In this document: positions 31,331 to 43,709 of the stretch, one piece after another
How positions within the stretch are numbered: the stretch's first letter is position 1
Layout: the number at the start of each line of letters is the position of its first letter
Source of the DNA: Agrypnia vestita
Lineage: Eukaryota; Arthropoda; Insecta; Trichoptera; Phryganeidae
DNA: 64,000 bases
Direction of reading: 5' to 3'
Assembly (NCBI GenBank): GCA_016648135.1
Contig: JADDOH010000522.1
Span: forward strand, 62,001 to 126,000
Translations under genes and position numbers: made by a program
Notes under the pieces: generated by a model
Seen by the model: the letters and a program-made list of their open reading frames with translations, nothing else
The model's database searches: none
What the model was told of the DNA's origin: nothing

Positions 31331-33430
31331 TTTTGCGATTTGGCTCTGTAGAAGCCTCGACTTTGCGGATTAGTCCATGCCTCCACCCCATATAAGAGAA
31401 TGGCAAAAATATAACATCAAACCATACGCATTCAAAGTTGCAGGATTAGGTAATTATTTGTAGCATTATATCAGTTATAATATTAATATTTGTAAGAGCA
31501 TTATTTTAGTAATAATCGTTAAATATTAAGAAAATACTAATTCATGCTTCTGGAACCAATTGTTACGCACACTAAACCAATTGAATCCCTACGTGAAATC
31601 AAGTCTGCATACGTGCTCAATGGCTTCCACAAAAACATAACGTATTTTAAAGAACTAGCACCTTTATAATCCGAAAATTCCCTGTAAGCCAAAGAGGACT
31701 TCGAAATCGCCGTTCCCCTACCCCTTCGGGAGTCCACCCCCTCCCCTTATCACAGCCATTTGTTATCAGCGACGTAAGTGGTAAGGTTCCCGTTAGATTT
31801 ATTGCGGGAGATTTGTCCACCCTAAAACCACATCCCTAAACCTTAAATTTCAGCTCCAGCAGACGGTTCTCAGTCAAAAGGATAACGGTATCAGTTACGC
31901 AATACTAATAAAAATTTAAATTAGCTAAATAACTTTTTATTAGATTGTCGGTTTTATTAGCACATTAACTTGCAGTATTTTCCACACTTACCTGCTGGGT
32001 TTTCTTGCTTCCCTGGTACTATATTATTATTCTAGAGAAGTCTACACCGCCTCTTAAGCCATGCAAATTTGTTAAATTTAATATTTTTTCTTTTAACATA
32101 TTTAAATGAAACATGATGTTTGTGAAATAATACTTATAATATAAAAAAATCAGAAGACAAAATATAACTTTTTAGGCTAACCAATATTTCTTTTCAGCGC
32201 TCAATTATTTTTTCCCAATCAACATAATAATGCACTTCTATTTACAAAATGTTTGTGGATGACTAGATATACCCCGTTAAGGATGATGAAAAATTAAGTA
32301 TGTCTCCATTACTATATATGCAATAAAAAATACATAAATATGTCGATCTCATCTATAATTTTAGTGCATAAATTGGTATTCCTCTACAACATTTAATAAT
32401 AAGAAACCAAATCACCTTTTACCACTAACACCAAAAACATAATAAAAACTAGGTAATATGTCATTTTTTATTTTTTTAGTTATGTTTTTTATTAACGCCT
32501 TTTAGGGCTTTTACATACAATAAAGGTAAGGTACCTATTACAATATTAAGCAATAAAATAAGCTACAGTAGATCTTAGTGATATTATGCATGGGTGTTAT
32601 TATTATTATATATTACACAAGAATCAAAGAGTATTATTACAAAGACCCAAGAACCTCTATGACAAAAACACCTCTTCAACCTTGTCAAACATTTAACAAG
32701 GAGACCATGAAAGCCAGCACATTATCATAGTACACAAAAAAAAATTAAAACACGCTAATATTGAAATGTATTAAAAAGCAAAAAATAAATTATCGGTCAA
32801 AATACGTTTGCTTCACTTTCCAAATAAAAAGTGGACACTTACGATATTGATATAGATTACATAATTTTGTTGTTGATGTAGAGAAAACGCCCACGAACAG
32901 GTGAAACTAATATAAGCGTGGTAAAAATAAAAGAGATTTCGGTAGTATAATTAGAAGAACATTCTTCAAACGACTCCTTGAACCTTTCCTATAGACCGGT
33001 AAATTTTTTAATAAAATATTTAACGTTTTATATAATATATGCATTATATATTACATCTAGTAATTTATATATAAATATTATAGTTAAGTAAGTTAAAAGC
33101 AAAATCTAAAATTTAATAATATTTAATGTAGGTATATTTAAAGTATTTTAAATTATAATCCCATCCGTGGATTAATATATTATTCATAGGAAAATATGAG
33201 AATATGAGAAAGAATGAGGTAAATTTTTAATTTTAAAGTCATTATGAAAAAGTGTATTTATTCACAATTATTGAAAAATAAAAATAGTCCTTTTTACAAA
33301 AAAATTATCTTTTAAATTTTGTTTTAATACTTAAGCACTTACTAAAGTATTTATTAATTCCCCAAATATTTATTTATAATTTGCTAATGTCTATATTTCG
33401 ATTTTAGATTTTTAATATTTAGTGTACATT
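31331..33430. other. AT-rich DNA, no gene recognised
   Basis: A GC-richer patch at 31690-31870 has no recognised coding motif. The rest is AT-rich with no repeat landmark shared with other parts of the window. Confidence 0.4.
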
Positions 33431-33435
33431 ATATC

Positions 33436-33472
33436 CTGATGATGGGACCACAGGCCCTGAAACGTGTTGGTA
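33436..33472 (+). ncRNA. Hammerhead ribozyme-like core
   Basis: CTGATGA (33436-33442), T, stem II GGG-A-CC/GG-CCC with a short ACA loop, T, GAAAC (33459-33463), GTGTTG, then GTA. A15.1-U16.1 and C15.2-G16.2 are kept and H17 is A. All core bases are present. The 3' part GAAACGTGTTGGTA resembles GAAACATGTTGGGTA at 42778-42792 (minus), so both derive from one PLE type. No endonuclease frame is recognisable next to it. Confidence 0.6.
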
Positions 33473-33589
33473 TTTTCAACAAATAAGTTTTGAAAACAAT
33501 GTTTTATCTTATTAATTATATAAATAATGTAGCCACAAAATCAGATTGCTTATTTTGAAGAAGTATTGATTTTATTTTTTTAAGACAGG

Positions 33590-33720
33590 TCATAGGTAAG
33601 CCCTGTAAACGCCCAAAAAGACTTCCATACATACTTTCCCACTTAAATAGCTTCGTCTTTGTGAGACATCTATAATTTATCGTAGCCATCCCTTGTGGCT
33701 AGAATCCAGTAATTATGTTC
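33590..33720 (+). repeat. R2 interspersed repeat, copy 2
   Basis: It shares taagccctg.aaacgcccaaaaagacttccatac, a tagcttcgtctt...gagacatct landmark and a ccagta.ttatgttcttc end with the other R2 copies. It lies 120 bp downstream of a hammerhead core. Confidence 0.6.
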
Positions 33721-36680
33721 TTCGAAAATACTAAAAAAAATATTTTTACATTTGTAAATAAAATGAGGTGCGTATTGAAATAGTTTATATAATAAACACC
33801 CAAATTAACCAAACTTAAGAATATATTCTTTTTTCTTGTGAAACAATTAATTATTTATTGTTCCTTCTAACAATTAAAATGGGAAAAGCTTTAATTGTAC
33901 CAGGAAACGGTCAGTACAGCAAAAGGAATCGACCGGAACAAATTAAAATATCGTTCCGGTTCGTCATGCGGGCAGATTTTTTTCTACTAAGTACCACACT
34001 CGTATAGGGTTCCGTTACGTATGAAAGCCTTCCCTTTTCAAATAATGGATCCTTAGATGATTTTTAAATCAGAAACAATCATTGCATTGTTCCAACACCT
34101 GCGTTTGAGTCGACAAAGCTGTCCTCAATTTTATAGCGCAGTGTTTTATTAGTTCAATTCATTAGGGCGTGCTAAGGGGTGAAGAAAAACCGGAAATGGG
34201 ATGTGTTCGATGGAGGGGTCACAGGTCGCAAGGTGTTTCCGGAAGCGGGCCCTGGCTTCCTATTGGTCGGACGTAACCTCCTGACCTGCCCACGTGGGAA
34301 ACAGGCAGTAAGGGGGAAATATACGCCATGTGTCTCCATTCTCTTCAGAATGGAAAATTGGCGTTTAAGTATCACATGCATAAGTAATAGTTGCTTTTCA
34401 TATTGTACTACCGTATAACCGAATTACTTGAGACCGAAAACTAAAATGGAACAAATGTGGTTATTTTAATTTTTAGGGTTTGGCGATATTACCTATTATT
34501 GCAACGATTTAGGGATTTCCAAGTAAACTCCAGCACTGTCTCCTAGGTTTAATAAATTAATATTTCACCGATGATTTACACTATTTGATTGTTCCGCAAC
34601 CTGTCTGTCACACCAAGCAAGCTTCTTGTCATTTAAAGCTAAATGTTCAAAAAAAATATTTTTAAATCTAAAAATAACTTCATTATAATTAGTTGATCCG
34701 AATTTTTTTGAAAATTCTCTTATACGTTTTCTAACATATCTTTATAAAAAGTGAAAATCATAGATGAACCTTATTTTACATTTTTGTATATAATATTAAA
34801 CTCTATTTTATAAAATTCAATTTACACATCGCTCATGATAAAACAATACCTCATATACCACACTCTTGTCAAAATCAAGTTTTTTTTTCGTATTTGTCTC
34901 TAAAATGTGTGAATATGTAATCTGGCAAAAGTTTGTATCTTTAAAACAATTATCTCTGTCGCTTATTCCATTAAAGCAATTTCTTATAATCTATTTATTG
35001 TAAAGAATCTAGGTATTATGCAGTTCTTTGCCTCCCTTGTAAAATCCGTATTAAGTGGCTCACGAGGTATATATTGTTTTATCTTGAGCATATTAAAAGC
35101 AATATATCGTAAGCAGAAATTGGACGCAGTCTTTCACTGAATGTTATTTATAAATTTATAGCGTTATATTTCATTAAAAAATACTTGTGCGTTTTAGCGA
35201 CCTTAATTTACCCTACCTAACTTAACCTTTCTAGCCTCGAGTAATCTTTTATCATTATGTTATTAGGTTAACCCCTAATTTCTATAAACGCATTTCAACG
35301 GATCAATGTATATTTTCAGTAAAAATATATTATTAATTAAAATGTATTTATTCCGACTAAGTAGTGCCCATTTGCTAACAAAAATGAATACGTAAAGGTA
35401 CTTGTATATGTATTGAAACCACATTTTATAAGGTTTATCAGTTCTATTTCTGTTGGTAAATAAATCATGTTTTGGATAAATTTATAGATTTTCAAGTTAA
35501 ATTTTTATAGAAATTTAGTCCGTCTTAAAAGCATACATCGAATTTATGGGCGATGAAATATTTGTCGGTTACACTCGTAGTCACTCCGTCGGACAAAGAT
35601 GTGATCGGAATGAAATTAAACGCTGTACCATGGATGAAGATCTGGTGCACCATAAAAAGTAGTACATAAAAAAATGATTATAAAAATAGCAGAAAATACA
35701 GTCGTTATTTTTGACGAGGGTTAAATTAAGCACTGTCATATGTTTCTTCCTACAACTTCTTTGTCAGATCTGCAAGTAGAAGGAGAGCATGCACTGAAAC
35801 ATGCCTACATAATCATGATACATTGAGCGGGTTTAAATCGCATTAAACTATCGAAACACCTGATGTGATACATCTGTAACTGTCCTCCGACACACTCCTG
35901 AGCTCCTGGTACCACACGCATATTGGGTGCGTCCTGTGCGGCTTATCGGGGTGGCGCGTGACGTCAGTCGGTGATCGAACCGGTTTTGAATAGTGAAATT
36001 CTATATTTAGATCTATTTGATGAACTAAAATTTTTTATTGAAGTAAAGTTCAAAAATCTTTTCTGAACCTAATTTGGTTTAAATTTATTACATCGGCAGT
36101 TAAATATGAGTATATGGTATTTTTGTTTACTCGAAATCTTCACACATAGATACATTCTTCAGTTTTTCCCGAATTTATAAAAACTTTATTTACAATATTT
36201 ATACAAAAAATATCTGAATTCGCAAAGAAAACGATACCCGAGAGGAAGTTCTTCATTATAATATCTATATAACTATCGCGCCGTTTCCACGCACGAATAG
36301 GTAGAGAATGGAATGCCATATTCATCTATCTTGGCACACCACTTTTGCTTTGGCTACATTCATACATCTTTTTATGGCGCAAAATCATATCAGTGGCAGC
36401 AAATAACAACGAAAAAATTAAGTGCGAGACACTTGCAAAGTCCTTCATTCAGTATTGATTAGAAAACGTTTGATTATGATGAATATCAGGAATAATTTGA
36501 CAATAATTAATGATAATCGATAAATAAATAAATAGCATGATAAAGTCACATGCTTTACAAAAATTGCTTTCGTCAAGGTTGTTAAAGAATTTAAAGACTC
36601 AACTGAGTGTGATCCTAATGCAACCGATCGTTATATAAGGAAATAAAGCTTGGTCTCATTTTTTAGAGTAATAAAAAAGA
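33721..36680. other. Unique DNA, no gene recognised
   Basis: 34160-34400 is GC-richer and open on both strands without recognisable motifs. 35860-35990 is another GC-richer patch (GGTGGCGCGTGACGTCAGTC includes a CRE-like TGACGTCA). A minus-strand frame at 36140-36325 has no recognisable motif. The remainder is AT-rich. Confidence 0.4.
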
Positions 36681-36681
36681 T

Positions 36682-36955
36682 TATAAGTCATTTGATAGAT
36701 AACCGCCTGTCGATCAATACGTAGATATTTCTATTAATCGTTCTAGTGAATTTTCTTCGATTTTCAATCGTCCACTATAATTAATCTCCTCTATCTCAAC
36801 TCAAATCGTTCAAAAGGTTGTAAGTCATTTGATAGATAACCGCCTGTCGAACGACCCGTAGATATTTCTATTAATCGTTCTACTAAATATTCTTCGATTT
36901 CCAATCGTCCACCATGAGTAATCTCCTCTATCTCAACTTCAAATCGTTTATTTGT
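36682..36955. repeat. Tandem duplication, 137 bp x 2
   Basis: GTCATTTGATAGATAACCGC begins at 36687 and again at 36824, a 137-bp period. The following CTGTCGA, GTAGATATTTCTATTAATCG, TTCTTCGATT, CAATCGTCCAC and CTCCTCTATCTCAACT all recur in order. By eye the units are about 90 percent alike, so the duplication is fairly recent. Confidence 0.85.
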
Positions 36956-38170
36956 TCTTTATTCATATTTACATTCCAAACGATTGCTTACTCTATTCTC
37001 AATTTATTACTCAGAAAATTAGAAAATCAGCGAAAGGGACATTCATCCTCCTACCCAAAATGCTCCGTAAACAAATATGGAAAAATAGGCAACACTAGCG
37101 TTAACAAATGAACCAAATGCACCTAGGAATTTCGGTCCTACGTCGACAATTGCAATTGTGTTGAAATATTTTCGAGCGTGGATGTAAATTTTATGGCACA
37201 TTTCAATTTTAAATTTTACATTCAAGTTATAACACGTGCATCGATAAGTAGAGTATCTCAAATTATTTAAAAGTAAGTTTCACCAATTTTGCTTTAATAT
37301 GAGAGTACTGTTTAACATATTTAGGTAAAAGTCACGCGTTACCTTGAAAGGGCCACTTGCATTGATTGGATATGACACGTGCATCGAAGGGACGTAGCAA
37401 TCCACTAGTTCACAAATCTAGAGCGTGTGATACAGGTGTAAACATTTTTGATCCACAAAGAATTTGAAACTTAGATATAACTAAATGTCACCTAAAATAA
37501 TTGCTCAAAAAGGAAAATATCCAGTCGGGTAGATAACAGAACGTAGAATAATTATAACGTAACACGTAGGTATGTTACATTTCTACTACAACTACCAACC
37601 ATTTCCTAATGCTTTAATTTAATTACTAAATCGTACTACATATCCAACACATTATTTCCTTATGTACTTCCGTTGTGTCTCTTTTAAAGCATAATGTTAA
37701 TGAAAGCGATAGTTTTAAAAAATTTAAATTAAATTTTTCAAACACATGTTAAATATTTTCAAAAAATAATAATGAATATGTATTGCACGAATGCGTCATA
37801 AAGCAAAACAAAGTTTTTCGAATTTACTTTGTTAATGCGGAATGTGGGCGATTTCCCCTACCGATACAATATTTTTGATATGCAACATCTTTCCTCTCGT
37901 TTTCTTGCAATCTGTGGCAGTGATTTCGTAAAAATGGACGGAAATGCGTAACAGGAAATAAGACGCCAGGGAAGCGCGCGCAATTTTATTCAACCAAAGA
38001 GCGCGCGCGATGGAAAAAAATTATCGTTTATAAACAAATCAATGTCCAGCAAGTGTCATCACAGCGAAGACGCACACTTCTTACAGCCGACGCTTCTAAT
38101 TTTGTATATATACTACGCAGCTGGTATCAAGCGTGTGGATGTTGTAATTTTGATTTATTTTGGCTTATAT
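36956..38170. other. No gene recognised
   Basis: The sequence is AT-rich. A short GC-richer patch at 37900-38010 contains a GCGCGCGCAA/AGAGCGCGCGCGA alternation. Open frames at 36914-37111 and 37043-37261 have no recognisable motif. Confidence 0.4.
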
Positions 38171-38312
38171 ATTCGAAACTATGTGATTATTTTTAAATAT
38201 TTATTTAAAGTTCTCATACAATATGTAAAATAAATAAAAACATTCGAAACTATGTGATTATTTTTAAATATTAATTCAAAGTTCTCATATGATGTGTAAA
38301 ATAAATAAAAAC
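38171..38312. repeat. Tandem duplication, 71 bp x 2
   Basis: ATTCGAAACTATGTGATTAT starts at 38171 and 38242; TTTTTAAATATT, AAAGTTCTCATA and TGTAAAATAAATAAAAAC follow in both. About 90 percent identical by eye. Confidence 0.85.
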
Positions 38313-39300
38313 TATTGACCAAACACTTTTCTGAACAAAATGCGTATGTAGATATACGGTACCTACCTAGTGTTAACTGTTGCATATAGGAATTAACTTT
38401 TTTAATTCTGATATTAATTTCTGTCGCTGCTCAATTGACATTTTTAATTGCGAGATGTCAATTAAGGCTCGCTCGTTTTTTTATATGTTTTTTCTCCCTG
38501 TTGTTCTCAGATACACTCATTTAGCTAGATGATATTACAGCGCTCTGATACAGAGCCTTCACCCAATATGCCTACACGCCCGTGGAATTGAATAAGGTCC
38601 ATTTGCTACTGGTTTTTAGTACTTTATATATCGAATAAATCCGGCCATAATTCGTTTCGGACTTGTTTGTGAGTTATTTATCGCATGTAGGTGATTAAGT
38701 TGTCGCCTGCGGTTAGCTGTACCCGCCGCGGCCCCGCGCAGCCTCGCGGTGGTTCCGCAAGATTTATCTCCATAAGCTTACAAACAAGTAAATGAGATTG
38801 AAAAATCGTCCCGCTACTGGCCACGTTAAAGGAGTTTGGACACACACTTTTAATCCGTAAAGAAGAATTAGAAGATTTATAGCGCGGGTGTAATTATTTT
38901 TGTTTGGTTTACATATATATTTTTTAATAAATAAATCATTCGACACGATTAATCCGTGCAGTATTAATTTTCAAGGTGACAGTTTTGTATTTTATCTATT
39001 AACAATTAAATTTCAACATTCAATTCCAGCATCTTTATTATCTTGAACATCTCAAATGTATTTAAACATGGACAAAAAATATATTCATCATCGGCTTCTC
39101 TTCGTCACTCAGAACAATTGCGATTGCTGATATTGACACAAAATACTAAAATATTCGACGCCATCTGTTTCGATTTTCTGTATTTCTGAAAGCTTCCTGA
39201 AGCAAAACATTGGTTGCTATACAGTCAGATTTATCTATATAGTCAGGAATCATTTTTATATACTCACTAACTGTAACCCGTTAAAAATGACGGAACATTG
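38313..39300. other. No gene recognised; GC-richer patch
   Basis: 38690-38760 is GC-rich (CCCGCCGCGGCCCCGCGCAG) and flanked by AT-rich DNA. No repeat landmark or protein motif. Confidence 0.4.
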
Positions 39301-39498
39301 TATTTATAGAATCTTTTTGGCGGTCTACGGAGAGGCGGCCGTAAGCGGCCGGTTTGGCTTTGGTGGCCGAGGTTCAGGCCATATCTCTGGCCGCTTTTTT
39401 TAGCCGTGAATTCACGTTACTTACCGAAGACGTTACTCGAAGTTACGGGGACAGACAGACAGACGGATGGACGGACAGACAACGAAATTATTATGTTT
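39301..39498 (-). repeat. Repeat F, copy 1
   Basis: On the minus strand ATAATAATTTCGTTGTCTGT (39478-39497) leads a GTCYGTCC-type tetranucleotide run, then CGTAACTTCGAGTAACGTC and a TCACGGCTAAAAAAAGCGGC segment. Copies at 53567-53640 and 58027-58112 start the same way. The left part (39310-39395) is rich in GGCCG. The class is unknown. Confidence 0.6.
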
Positions 39499-39673
39499 GA
39501 TATGCAGGGGTGGGCTGGAGGAGTTTCGGAAGGGCTCGCGCGAGTTTACTCTTTTTTTTTAGTTTACTTTAGATAAATTTGTCTTAGGTCCTTGTTAAAT
39601 TAGACTTCTCAGACAGATCAAATCAAAGCGCGTTCTGGTTTGGGTTTTCTGGAATATTCTAGACGTGTTTCTA

Positions 39674-39722
39674 TGACCTTTCTGGCTGACATTTCGGTTT
39701 CCATTGTACGATCCATCATCAG
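39674..39722 (-). ncRNA. Decayed hammerhead-like core
   Basis: On the minus strand CTGATGA (39722-39716) and GAAATGTC are 20 bp apart, and CAGCCAGAAAGGTC follows, matching the family at 46807-46854 and 17031. Stem II has lost most pairing, so an active fold is unlikely. Confidence 0.5.
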
Positions 39723-41035
39723 GGCTAATGTATTTTCACATTATGAACGCACGTGAAAACAATTTTAAATCAGTTCTTATGGCAATTTCTATAGACGTTT
39801 TAAATAGATTATGTAAGTCCCTTTATGTCTGTAGTTGTTAGAAACAATCTTTAAAATCTTCTCGATATTAAAGTTAGTTGTATTGTAATATTTCGTATTT
39901 ATATAACGCCCTGTATTTGATGCCAAAATATTACACCGCGTACCAGGAGTACAGAGATATTATAACGCAAGGCGTTTGATTTCACAGTGCGAGTCTAGTG
40001 GCCGCGGTATCCCTTGGGACATCATTAAGAGGTTCTGTTTAATTACTACTTCCTTCAAGCTCTGCGCTCCTTGTAACGTAACATCATTACTGTGAACAAG
40101 CACTTAACATGTACCGACGGGACACAATAATTAGAATTAAATGAATATTTTTATCTCTTATTTAATTTCTTTAACTATTCTACTATTTCTTTTACTAATT
40201 CTAATAAATTAGGTACTTCAAATTATTTTCTGTAGCACCAATTATTTAATTAAAAAAATATATAAAACGGGAAAATAGTAAATCAAATATATATAGGAGG
40301 ATGAAAGAATTTGTTTTACATTGTAAAACGTTCAATTATTTTTCTTTTAGATAAACTGCTTGCTAGTAAATTTTTTCTGGGTCGTTGTGCCCTATTTTAT
40401 AACCGGACCAAATTTTTGCGACCAATCTCAGGTATGAATATGGTGGCCCAAATCGTGGGCTACCACAACAATTTAACAGCAAAAGAATTATTTTTGTAAT
40501 CTAAAAATATCAAAGAATTTTGAGATTCACGCTCCTAGTTGGAAATAATTTGTCTCTCTCGAGGATTTAGATATGCATATTTAAATCGTCGTAATTTTTT
40601 TTTCAACGTTGTGTCACCAAAATGCTTTCAACCAGCAAGATAAATTTCAAGGTTCAAGTCAAGGTGGAAATGAAATACGTTTTCGATACATATTTTCTTA
40701 ACAATTATTCCTCTTATGGAGCCATCTCCTATCGGAGGTCGGCGATCATTCTGACGATTACGACTTTATTTACCGCCGCACGGAACAACTCAGTCGAGTT
40801 AGACTTACATATACCAGTCCCTCAAGTTACGCAGCCATGAGATGTGGCATCATTCTACGCTTTTTTTACCAGTTATTTTCTTTACTTCATGGTTGCCTTC
40901 AATATTTGACAATAATTTTTATTTTATAATGTGTTATTAAATTATCATTATCGAGTGTTGCATGTTTTTTTACAAGTGATACATGATATGTAATTATAAA
41001 TTAATGTAAGATTAGGTACATAGCTTTAATATATA
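39723..41035. other. AT-rich DNA, no gene recognised
   Basis: Open frames at 40311-40499 and 40622-40840 (plus) have no recognisable motif. I see no repeats shared with the rest of the window. Confidence 0.4.
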
Positions 41036-41575
41036 TTATTTTAGCTTGTACTTTTTTGAAGCCAATGGAGTTTTTTTGTCTTGCATCATCTCAAAGAATT
41101 TTTTATCTAATTTATTAAAGATTCTTGGCACAATATCATATCTTTTTCTTTCGCCATACACGTTGTTAGTGATTGGTATTCTCATTGTTCGTCCTGTCGA
41201 TCTAGTTGCATAGTTATGGTGCGTGTCAGTGTGTATATTAATATTATTTATCATTTCTTCTAGTATTATATTATATTTTAGTTTTTGGTCAATTGGTAAT
41301 ATTTTGCATACTTTGAATAATTTATTATAATCATACTTGTACATACATTTAGTTCTATTATCTACTATAAGTTTTAGGAATCTTAATTGTAACTGTTTGA
41401 TTTTATCAATGTAGGTTTTATAGTTAAGGATGATGTGTTCATTTACACTATAATTTGATATTTTCATAGGATGTCTTAGATACTCAAGCTTTCTTGTCTT
41501 TATAGTCGGTAACATATAATATCTTTTTATATCGCTGTATGCTCTCTGAAATGCTTGAAGGAAACGAAATAATAT
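41036..41575 (-). pseudogene. Non-LTR retrotransposon C-terminus
   Basis: A minus-strand frame ends at 41036. The ATG at 41515 opens 159 codons, but the frame continues upstream (reading FLQAFQRAYSDIKRYY before the Met). The order of motifs, IDKIKQLQLRFLKLIVDN, then LFKVCKILPIDQKLKYN, then THHNYATRS, then DIVPRIFNKLDKKF, corresponds to the segment after the reverse transcriptase domain in Jockey/CR1-like LINEs: a (L)Q-x-R-x-(L/I)-(R/K)-x-I line, a LP...+L.Y segment, H-x-Y-x-T-R and a P-x-(I/L)-(F/Y)-N-x-L near the end. The frame is intact for about 180 codons, so this copy is less decayed than the RTE-like scraps. Catalytic parts are not found upstream. Clade assignment is tentative. Confidence 0.6.
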
Positions 41576-42084
41576 TTCTTTGTATCTAAGTGATCCATTA
41601 TTTGTTTTTAAAGTAGTATGGATAATTAAACACGCAATTAAAATAAGGCGACAATTTTGCTAACTGTACTCATCTACATCTTATGTACATGTACTAAGAA
41701 CAGGCTCTGTAGGGAGTCAGTGTCTTAGAGTACAAGAGCAAAACAAATAGAAATCCTTAGCTGTCTCGGTTTGTCAATAGGGTTTCATATAAACATCATT
41801 AATTGCGTAGCTAAATAAATCTTCTTAGCAGGGGCTAAAAATTATTCGTTAATTAAGGGCTTTTTGACGAGTCAAATAAACTGAAAATATTTTATAACAA
41901 GAAAAAGTTTATTTATTATCAATATTTAAAAAGACCACATTAGATTCTAGATCTCTTTTGGTAGGGACCTTAGTGTATGTTAAAATAACATGCATGTGAG
42001 GAATATTTTAGGATGGTGTAAGTGTGTGAATAATACTATAGTCGTAGTGTGTAGTGGTACTTACATGCTAGTGAAGTGGTTTTC

Positions 42085-42121
42085 CTGACGAAGAGACGGG
42101 TACGTCTCGAAACCGCTAGAC
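42085..42121 (+). ncRNA. Hammerhead-like core with perfect stem II
   Basis: CTGACGA (42085-42091), A, stem II GAGACG/CGTCTC with tetraloop GGTA, GAAAC (42109-42113), CGCTA, then GAC. Everything matches a type I hammerhead except that U16.1 is A (GAC instead of GTC), which breaks the pair next to the cleavage site. Activity would be low or absent. R2 copy 3 starts 170 bp downstream. Confidence 0.6.
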
Positions 42122-42289
42122 TAAAAATCTCCGTTAGTGGCTATGTTCTAGCATACGTAACTAATATTTTTTCAAGAGTTTCTTAACTAAAAAATACTGA
42201 GATATATTATATCTGATGAACGGTTCGATGAAACGATAAAAAATATTAGCTAGTTTATAGTAATGAAAAATTTTCAAACCACAGAGTTA

Positions 42290-42550
42290 ATAAAAATACA
42301 ACTCACATATGGAATAAGGTGTGCAAGATATATAAAAGTTCCAAAAATTTTATAAATTGGTGTAATTGGTGAATGTTCCATTGTGTAAGGTGATCACTTA
42401 AACCAGCCGTACGATAGGTCGTAAGCCCTATGAACACTCAAAAAGACTTCCTATTTATGAGACATTTATGTATAATACATATCTTGATTAATGGCGCCCC
42501 CTTGGGGATAAAATCCAGTATTGTGTCTTTGAAAAATTTGGACATACTCA
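42290..42550 (+). repeat. R2 interspersed repeat, copy 3
   Basis: It begins with AAAATACAACTCACATATGG and AATAAGGTGTGCAAG and runs through GATCACTTAAACCAGCCGTA, gtaagccctatgaacac, aaaaagacttcc and ggggataaaatccagtattg. It is one of the fuller copies. To the right, 42590-42700 carries CTGCAGGGGTAGGTAGTGAA, a motif resembling the insertion at 56831. Confidence 0.6.
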
Positions 42551-42777
42551 AAACGTTCTGAAGAACAACACTGTTAATTACTATCAATCACCTTCCTGCA
42601 GGGGTAGGTAGTGAAGATAGAAAGCCACACTTTTTGTCGTGGCACAGTAATCTTGTCTAATCTACACACATAAACCTTCTCATCCACGCTGTTGAAGCTT
42701 TTCTTGGGTGTTAACATAAGTAAAAAAATATTGATTGAATTATTGGTATGTTTTACTACTTATATTATTTGATTAAT

Positions 42778-42814
42778 TACCCAACATGTTTCGGAAAAAC
42801 CTTTCCATCGTCAG
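42778..42814 (-). ncRNA. Hammerhead ribozyme core, PLE-3
   Basis: On the minus strand: CTGACGA (42814-42808), T, stem II GGAAA/TTTCC with loop GGTT, GAAAC (42792-42788), ATGTTGG, then GTA (42780-42778). A15.1-U16.1 and C15.2-G16.2 are present and H17 is A. All invariant core positions are kept. It lies about 220 bp downstream of the endonuclease remnant, as expected for a PLE terminal repeat. Confidence 0.7.
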
Positions 42815-43034
42815 GGTGTTTTATATATGTCAAAATATCAAAATTAATAATGTCTTTTGTTTTTCTAAATTATTTGAAAAAATTATTTCAATATTTGCTT
42901 AAGTTGTAGAATACTCACAATTATCGGAATCTTTTTTAGAATTGGGCTAATTGTTAAATTTAATTGATTGTTAATATATATTTTTTCTAATACATGCTTT
43001 ACTGATTTGTAGTGATTCTAAATTATTCAATTTC

Positions 43035-43287
43035 AGACCAAACCGTAATCATTTTCTAATAAATGATTTGAAAATTCAGACAAACCATGATTATTCAGAC
43101 ATCTCAAATGATCTTACTCTTACATTGAAATTTCGACCGGTTGTTCCAATATAAAACGCTGTACAATTTTTACACGACAGTTTATCAACACCTGAATTGT
43201 TAAATATATTATCTTTATCTTTTGAATTTATGAGAAGTTTCCCTATATTATTATTTGTATAAAATGCTGATCGAATATTTTTTGGTA
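43035..43287 (-). pseudogene. GIY-YIG endonuclease remnant (PLE-3)
   Basis: Reading down from 43287: FYTNNNIGKLLINSKDKDN, then NNSGVDKLSCKNCTAFYIG, then TTGRNFNVRVRSFEMSE and a stop at 43091; a +/-1 shift continues with NHGLSEFSNHLLENDYGL. The linker N-N-N-I-G-K-L-L-x-N-S-K-D-K, the Cys pair C-K-N-C, Y-I-G, T-G-R and the later S-E-F-S-N-H block are PLE signatures. GIY has become GVD (tyrosine lost) and the H of R-x-x-E-H is lost, so the nuclease is dead. The linker shows the same N-N-N-I-G-K pattern as the remnant at 14100-14213. Confidence 0.8.
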
Positions 43288-43297
43288 ATTAAAATAA

Positions 43298-43700
43298 GTG
43301 ATATTCATTTTATATAATACAGCAGAAATTGTATTTTGTTCAGAAATTTTAAGACATTTGACAATGTTTTTATACATATGTCGACTTGTCCACCTCCTTA
43401 TTATAGTTAAATGTTACTTCTATTCACCATATACAGTTGGCGAACACTTAAGTATTTCGGACACGATTTTCATGTCCAAGTATGGCAGTGCGTGCGTACG
43501 TGCGTGCTACACAACGTGTTGAGGTGAAGATTGTATACCGACGTATTGAAGATAGTCTGAAAAAAATTGCGATAATCAACAACACGGAAGGCGGTCGACT
43601 AAGAGAGCGATACCCTGCACCTGCTATCTGAAGCGGAACACGATGCCTTCGGACCTTCACGCAGAGAGGCAGAAAAGCAGACGACGTCCGTATTATCAAG
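43298..43700. other. Unassigned segment between PLE-3 and R1
   Basis: 43460-43700 is GC-richer with open frames on both strands and a GTGCGTGCGTACGTGCGTGC-type alternation (43489-43508). It resembles transposon-derived DNA but carries no motif I can name. Confidence 0.35.
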
Positions 43701-43709
43701 TTTTTATTA

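Larger units (their letters stand above)
42778..43287 (-). mobile_element. Penelope-like element, 3' fragment (PLE-3)
   Basis: On the minus strand the order is linker motif, GIY-YIG endonuclease remnant, noncoding segment, hammerhead core. It belongs to a different PLE family from PLE-1 and PLE-2, as the protein motif differs (CKNCTAFYIGTTGR against CGDC..KY.SQTT). No reverse transcriptase core remains. Confidence 0.8.

Noticed and set aside
39440..39480. CRISPR-like or satellite array of GACA/GGAC units
   Set aside because: It is a simple tetranucleotide run (acagacagacagacggatgg) inside repeat F, without spacers.
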